Source: Gammaproteobacteria bacterium | GTDB taxonomy: Bacteria; Pseudomonadota; Gammaproteobacteria; SZUA-229 | Direction: 5' to 3' | NCBI GenBank assembly: GCA_030148865.1 | Contig: JASBSR010000032.1 | Coordinates: 1-45,456 of the forward strand | Length of the DNA: 45,456 nucleotides | In this document: positions 41,311 to 45,456 of the stretch, piece by piece | Numbering within the stretch: the first letter of the stretch is position 1 | Layout of the letters: every line of letters starts with the position of its first letter | Program-made: the position numbers and the translations under genes | The notes under the pieces: model-generated | The model's database searches: none | Told to the model about the DNA's origin: nothing | The model's input: only the letters and a program-made list of their open reading frames with translations

Positions 41311-42645
41311 ATGTTGAATGCTGACACCATTGCTGCGATCGCCACGCCATCGGGCGCAGGGGGTGTGGGTATAGTTCGTATCAGCGGCAGGGATGCTGCG
41401 GGCATCGCCACCAGCATGCTCGGTGCATGTCCACCACCGCGACTCGCCAGCTACGGTGGGTTTTTCAATAAAACCGGTGCCGTTATAGACCAGGGCATCG
41501 CGATTTTTTTTGCAGCACCCCATTCATTCACCGGTGAAGACGTGCTCGAACTGCAGGGGCATGGTGGCACCGTAGTCATGGATATGCTGCTGCAACGCGC
41601 ACTAGAACTGGGTGCACGCCAGGCACGTGCCGGTGAATTTAGCGAACGCGCATTTCTGAATAATAAAATTGATCTTACCCAGGCAGAAGCCATTGCCGAT
41701 CTGATCACGGCGGACAGCCAGCAGGCCGCCGCTGCTGCTGTGCATTCATTGCAGGGTGTGTTTTCCGAACGCATCAGTGCTTTAGTCGAGTCACTGACGA
41801 ATTTGCGCGTTCACGTCGAAGCGGCGCTGGACTTTCCCGAAGAAGAGATCGACTTTCTCGCCGACCAGGCCATTCAGACCCAGCTCGACCAGATCCAGCA
41901 GCAACTTCGCAGTGTGCAGCAATCAGCACAACAGGGGCGATTGTTAAAAGAAGGCATGCGGGTGGTGATCGCCGGCAAACCCAATGCGGGTAAATCCAGC
42001 CTGCTTAATGCGCTCGCAGGGCACGATGCTGCGATTGTCACCGACATGCCCGGAACCACGCGTGATGTTTTGCGCGAACATATCCAGATCGACGGCATGC
42101 CGCTGCATATCATTGACACCGCTGGTTTACGCGACAGCGCGGACGGTGTCGAGCGCGAAGGCATCAAACGTGCTTACGCAGAAATTGAAAAAGCCGATCG
42201 CGTCTTATATCTGATTGATGCCAGCGTACAACCGGCAGATGCCCTGCCCGAACTGGCGACCACCAGTGTCACCTTTGTCCATAATAAAATTGATCTGGCA
42301 AATCAGCGAGCACGGAGCGAAATAATTGTGGACGCCCCTCATATTTATCTATCAGCGCGCAGCGGTGAAGGCCTGGAATTGTTAGGCCAGCATTTAAAAC
42401 ATTGCATGGGTTATCAGCCACAACAGGAAGGTCGATTCAGCGCACGCCGGCGGCATCTCGATGCTATCGTAAGTGCCGCGCAGCACCTTGAAACAGCACA
42501 ACATGCGATCAATCAGTTACGTGCGGGCGAGCTATTAGCCGAGGAGCTGCGCACAGCGCAGCAGGCGCTGGCAAGTATCACCGGCGAGTTTAGTGCAGAT
42601 GATTTGTTGGGAAAAATATTTGCCGATTTTTGTATCGGCAAATAG
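41311..42645 (+). CDS. mnmE: tRNA modification GTPase MnmE (TrmE)
   Basis: A 444-residue GTPase partner of MnmG for U34 modification. The N-terminal folate-binding domain starts [20 protein letters not shown]; the G1 loop GKPNAGKS is at residues 222-229; G2/G3 read MPGTTRD and DTAGLRD; G4 is NKID. The C-terminal Cys-containing tail is FCIGK, the family hallmark. The final codons form a 9-base-pair hairpin (42619-42642) that is a consequence of coding sequence. Its partner mnmG lies about 18 kb away on the other side of the origin. Confidence 0.97.
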   Translation: MLNADTIAAIATPSGAGGVGIVRISGRDAAGIATSMLGACPPPRLASYGGFFNKTGAVIDQGIAIFFAAPHSFTGEDVLELQGHGGTVVMDMLLQRALELGARQARAGEFSERAFLNNKIDLTQAEAIADLITADSQQAAAAAVHSLQGVFSERISALVESLTNLRVHVEAALDFPEEEIDFLADQAIQTQLDQIQQQLRSVQQSAQQGRLLKEGMRVVIAGKPNAGKSSLLNALAGHDAAIVTDMPGTTRDVLREHIQIDGMPLHIIDTAGLRDSADGVEREGIKRAYAEIEKADRVLYLIDASVQPADALPELATTSVTFVHNKIDLANQRARSEIIVDAPHIYLSARSGEGLELLGQHLKHCMGYQPQQEGRFSARRRHLDAIVSAAQHLETAQHAINQLRAGELLAEELRTAQQALASITGEFSADDLLGKIFADFCIGK

Positions 42646-42702
42646 AACGTCAGCACTCAGCAGCGCGAGCAAACTGATTTAGCAAAGGAAGGTTATAGAT
42701 AA

Positions 42703-43485
42703 ATGGCAACATATATAAAATTCAGACACCTGAACAGGGTAGCTATTGGTAAGCTCGAAGGCGAGATAATTCAATTATGCCGTGGCAGTTTATTTGATAA
42801 GCCACGGCTCACAGGAGAGAGCATCGCGCTAAGTGAGGCAGAAATACTGCCGCCCTGTGAGCCACAAAAGTTTTTAGCGTTGTGGAATAATTTTTATGCG
42901 CGCGCCAGTGCCGAAGGTCAGGCGATACCGCCGCATCCTTTATATTTTGTGAAGACAGTGAATTCCTGGAATGCTCATCAGCAAGCGATTCGTCAGCCCG
43001 CACACTATTCGGGTGCAGTCGTATTCGAAGGTGAGCTTGGTATAGTCATAGGCAAATCATGCAGCAGTGTTACAGAAGCCGAAGCGGATGATTACATATT
43101 GGGTTATACCTGTGTCAACGATGTTACTGCCAAAGAAAATTTATTTAGTGATGCTTCATTTCCACAGTGGACTCGTGCCAAAAACTACGATGGCTTTGCT
43201 GTGTTTGGCCCCGGAATTGTCACCGATATTAAGCCTGATGATCTGGTGATACAGTCAATACTCGATGGCGAGCTTAAACAGAGCTATCCGGTAAGCGATA
43301 TGATTTATTCACCGCGTCAGATTGTGAGTAAAATTTCACATGATATGACACTGGCGCCGGGCGATGTTATTGCCTGTGGCACATCGCTGGGTGCCGGGCC
43401 CATGCTGGAAGGCCAGAGCATTGAAATTAAAATTGACGGCGTTGGCTCGCTGGTAAATATCATGACTACGGCCGGCCTTCGCTAA
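42703..43485 (+). CDS. Fumarylacetoacetate hydrolase (FAH) family protein
   Basis: A 260-residue FAH-fold enzyme. The metal site is formed by Glu109 and Glu111 in VVFEGELGIVIGK and Asp140 in CVNDVTAKE, all conserved. SFPQWTRAKNYDGFAVFGPG and DVIACGTSLGAG are further FAH signatures. Members split C-C bonds or decarboxylate acylpyruvate and oxaloacetate-type compounds; the substrate here is not known. It lies 57 bases after mnmE on the same strand and has AAGGAAGG as ribosome site. Whether it is transcribed with mnmE or separately is not clear. Confidence 0.9.
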   Translation: MATYIKFRHLNRVAIGKLEGEIIQLCRGSLFDKPRLTGESIALSEAEILPPCEPQKFLALWNNFYARASAEGQAIPPHPLYFVKTVNSWNAHQQAIRQPAHYSGAVVFEGELGIVIGKSCSSVTEAEADDYILGYTCVNDVTAKENLFSDASFPQWTRAKNYDGFAVFGPGIVTDIKPDDLVIQSILDGELKQSYPVSDMIYSPRQIVSKISHDMTLAPGDVIACGTSLGAGPMLEGQSIEIKIDGVGSLVNIMTTAGLR

Positions 43486-43532
43486 ATAGGCGCAATTACA
43501 GGCCATAAAGGCACTTTTTTCAGGATAAAAAC

Positions 43533-43558
43533 ACTACGATATGGGATAAAATCATAGT
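43533..43558. promoter_or_regulatory. Candidate operator upstream of the DUF3050 gene
   Basis: ACTACGAT and ATCATAGT form an inverted repeat with seven of eight pairs matching around a 10-base spacer, in the 154-base gap before the DUF3050 gene. A regulator site is possible; no regulator is nearby. Confidence 0.3.
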
Positions 43559-43639
43559 ATTATCAGTTGATTACGTAGGCACGGCCCCGCCGAGTTCATA
43601 TAATAACCGCTACCAACGTCAGGTGAAAGAAGCGTTTTT

Positions 43640-44449
43640 ATGCCAAAACAAATTACGAGTGACATTATTGTTTCTTTCAGGAACCAGCTTGAGCGCCATC
43701 CAATATACGAAGCAGTTTCAACAATCGATGATCTACGATGTTTCATGGAGCATCACATTTATTCTGTTTGGGATTTTATGTCACTCATAAAGTACCTTCA
43801 ATCCGAAGTTGCACCGGCGAAGTATCCATGGACACCACAAGGTGAAGGCAGCGTAAGGAGATTCATAAATGAACTGGTTCTTGAAGAAGAATCTGATGAA
43901 ACCAATATTTCAGGGGAGTACTCAAGTCATTTTGAGTTATATCATAGAGCTATGAAGGAAGTTGGCGCGGACACTACTGCCTCTACAAGTTTTATTTATG
44001 CAGTTCAGAAAAAAGGCGCCAACAAAGCATTAGAGCTACCTTGTGTTCCATCACCTTCCCGTGCATTTACATCAACAACATTTCAATTTATAGAGAACAA
44101 TAAGCCTCACCAGGTTGCCGCAGCCCTGGCATTAGGCAGGGAACATATTATTCCCTGTATGTTTCGGTCAATTCTCAAAAGAACAGGCGTTACTGATAAG
44201 GAAGCACCAATTTTTCATTTCTACCTTAACAGGCATATTCATCTTGATGAGGACTTTCATGCACCGCTATCATTAAGACTGTTGAATAGTCTATGTGCTG
44301 GAGATGAAAGCAAGATTCAGGAAGCAGTTGATGCCGCAAAACAAGCAGTAACAGCTCGAATAGAATTCTGGGATGGCGTCCTCGCAGCAATAAACTCGCC
44401 TAATAATGTGTTCCAACCGACGTCAAAAAACGGCGTGGCTGAGTTTTAA
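43640..44449 (+). CDS. DUF3050 family protein, possible heme-oxygenase-like dimetal enzyme
   Basis: A 269-residue helical protein matching the DUF3050 family (RCFMEHHIYSVWDFMSLIKY near the start). Candidate metal ligands are on three helices: Glu37 with His38/His39, Glu99-x2-His102, and the motif His199-x3-Asp203-x3-His207 (HIHLDEDFH). Such H-x3-D-x3-H helices are a feature of heme-oxygenase-like diiron oxidases (SznF/UndA type), so a metal-dependent oxidase is possible; this is inference. The base composition is visibly more AT-rich than in the core genes, suggesting transfer. The start has a weak purine-rich site upstream, and the next gene begins 31 bases after it. Confidence 0.75.
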   Translation: MPKQITSDIIVSFRNQLERHPIYEAVSTIDDLRCFMEHHIYSVWDFMSLIKYLQSEVAPAKYPWTPQGEGSVRRFINELVLEEESDETNISGEYSSHFELYHRAMKEVGADTTASTSFIYAVQKKGANKALELPCVPSPSRAFTSTTFQFIENNKPHQVAAALALGREHIIPCMFRSILKRTGVTDKEAPIFHFYLNRHIHLDEDFHAPLSLRLLNSLCAGDESKIQEAVDAAKQAVTARIEFWDGVLAAINSPNNVFQPTSKNGVAEF

Positions 44450-44480
44450 CATTATGTGACAAAACCAAAAGAGTGGGAAC

Positions 44481-45317
44481 ATGAGTCAAGATTTAAAATC
44501 AATAATTGATGATTATAAAAATGACGAGGAGACAGTTTATAATAGCTGGTTTGTGAATAATGACGAGCGGCTAAAAGCATTCCGAACTATACGGCGGGGT
44601 GTTCTCGATGTAATACAGGATATAAAAAATGGGAGCTTTGGGAATGATTTCAAGGGGTCATCTTTAGAGTTTGTTTTAAATTGCATCACCGAACAAAAAC
44701 AGGTATTTAAAGGCGCTTCCCATCCGTTCTACTGGAAACCAAAATTACGAATACCTGACATTTATGAAAATGAGAAAAATAAAATTGCGTTTGGTCAATT
44801 TTTAGAAAAATGTATTAATGCCTCAAAAGAAGAACAAATCATAAAAGAAATTATCCTGTTAGATCAACGGAAAATTAAAGGCCTGGGCCCAGCAGTTGCA
44901 AGCATTCTTTATTTTTTGCACCCGACCATCATCCCTCCATGCAACACCGCTATTGTTAATGGGTTTAATTCCCTTTTCAAAGAAAAAATAAAACTTGGAT
45001 CCTGGTCTGAATATCTACGAATGAGGGAGGTGATCGTAGAGAAAAATAATACACTAAAGTCGGAATTATCAACGGATCTGGGTGCCTTTGCCGGGCTTCT
45101 ATTTGATGTTGGTGAAAATAAATTATTAATAAGTGATGCTCATCTTTCTGATGATGAACGAACAAAAATAGAAAAGAAAATTAATAAAAGACATAATGAA
45201 GTTGTGAGTGAGATGGAGGAAGAAGATCTTCATACCGAAATACAGTATCACGTTCTTACTATAGGAAATTCCATTGGATATGATGTTATTGCTGCAGCAA
45301 ACGACAGATCAAAATGA
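44481..45317 (+). CDS. HhH-domain protein, apparently truncated by an insertion sequence
   Basis: A 278-residue AT-rich gene. The middle part KIKGLGPAVASILYFLHP (about 132-149) looks like the helix-hairpin-helix of DNA-glycosylase-type proteins. After a charged linker the last 30 residues read HTEIQYHVLTIGNSIGYDVI and end AANDRSK. That is the beginning of a larger domain which, in proteins I remember, continues into a restriction-endonuclease-like core. Here the frame stops at TGA exactly where an IS256-family end begins, so the catalytic part is probably lost. The ATG at 44481 has GTGGGAAC upstream. The nuclease assignment is inference from memory of related proteins. Confidence 0.6.
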   Translation: MSQDLKSIIDDYKNDEETVYNSWFVNNDERLKAFRTIRRGVLDVIQDIKNGSFGNDFKGSSLEFVLNCITEQKQVFKGASHPFYWKPKLRIPDIYENEKNKIAFGQFLEKCINASKEEQIIKEIILLDQRKIKGLGPAVASILYFLHPTIIPPCNTAIVNGFNSLFKEKIKLGSWSEYLRMREVIVEKNNTLKSELSTDLGAFAGLLFDVGENKLLISDAHLSDDERTKIEKKINKRHNEVVSEMEEEDLHTEIQYHVLTIGNSIGYDVIAAANDRSK

Positions 45318-45456
45318 GGGTGTTCAAAATTCTGTGTCAACCACGATCACAGGTTAACGTGATCGCTGACCCTGTCACCGAAGTGTATCGCCAGCTGTGA
45401 CAACGTCAGATTCCAGTTCTGCACCGGGTGCGTCCAGCGTTCGGATACCCGCATGA
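45318..45456 (-). mobile_element. End of an IS256-family (Mutator) insertion sequence, truncated by the window
   Basis: The terminus begins GGGTGTTCAAAATTCTGTGT, which resembles the terminal repeats of IS256-family elements, and the transposase C-terminus lies directly inside it. The far end and any target duplication are outside the window. Confidence 0.7.
45347..45456 (-). CDS. IS256-family transposase, C-terminal part (runs off the window)
   Basis: Reading the minus strand from the window edge gives ERWTHPVQNWNLTLSQLAIH followed by FGDRVSDHVNL and a TGA at 45347. The pattern of Trp-Thr, Pro, Asn-Trp, then Leu-Ala-Ile-x-Phe is the usual C-terminal end of Mutator-type transposases. Only the last 36 codons are present, so activity and the DDE residues cannot be judged. 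The CDS ends 29 bases inside the presumed element end. Confidence 0.8.
   Translation of the reverse strand, partial: MRVSERWTHPVQNWNLTLSQLAIHFGDRVSDHVNL

Noticed and set aside
42619-42642. 9-base-pair hairpin at the end of mnmE considered as a terminator
   Set aside because: It lies within the conserved coding end (up to FCIGK) and is not followed by a T run.

Overview
The window is a chromosomal origin-proximal segment of a gammaproteobacterium, probably a sulfur-oxidising one related to the Chromatiales. The evidence is the arrangement dnaA-dnaN-recF-gyrB divergent from rpmH-rnpA-yidD-yidC-mnmE, a complete F-type ATP synthase operon next to parAB and rsmG, and a cytoplasmic sulfite:quinone oxidoreductase set (soeABC) without a Tat signal. 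The species assignment is inference; no rRNA is present.

Layout from left to right. (1) 1-6477: the start of secB, a membrane-anchored rhodanese, an ArsR-type regulator with the cysteine pair of persulfide sensors and a candidate palindromic operator, then envC, a ctpA-type protease, a YibQ-type deacetylase and a DJ-1 family gene. A frameshifted pseudogene for a secreted thrombospondin-3/dockerin-like protein and a tiny membrane ORF follow. (2) 6479-17487: glmU, the operon atpIBEFHAGDC, parB, parA and rsmG, all on the minus strand, with a strong promoter before atpI and a strong terminator after atpC. (3) 17488-21661: a two-gene plus-strand insert (secreted alpha/beta hydrolase and a CHASE4-PAS-GGDEF-EAL protein) that separates rsmG from mnmG. 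(4) 21662-32154: mnmG, soeABC, two small proteins of unknown function, ubiD and a solitary PstS-like binding protein. (5) 32179-42645: the origin block. It holds two perfect parS sites inside recF, three perfect DnaA boxes next to a very AT-rich tract between dnaN and dnaA, and an unusual array of AT-rich 12-mers between dnaA and rpmH. (6) 42703-45456: an accessory end with an FAH-family enzyme, an AT-rich DUF3050 protein carrying an H-x3-D-x3-H motif, an AT-rich gene that appears cut off before its nuclease domain, and the end of an IS256-family insertion sequence.

Working together: ParA/ParB (about 16 kb) would act on the parS pair in recF (about 35 kb) to segregate the origin that DnaA fires from the flanking intergenic regions. 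SoeABC feeds electrons from sulfite to quinones, whose biosynthesis needs UbiD, and the proton gradient drives the ATP synthase. The rhodanese with its putative persulfide-responsive regulator fits the same sulfur-based metabolism. The most interesting points are the parS pair embedded in recF in one reading frame, the two-sided origin with a 12-mer array, the BigR/SqrR-like switch by the rhodanese, the decayed dockerin gene, and the IS-truncated nuclease-like gene beside the DUF3050 gene.
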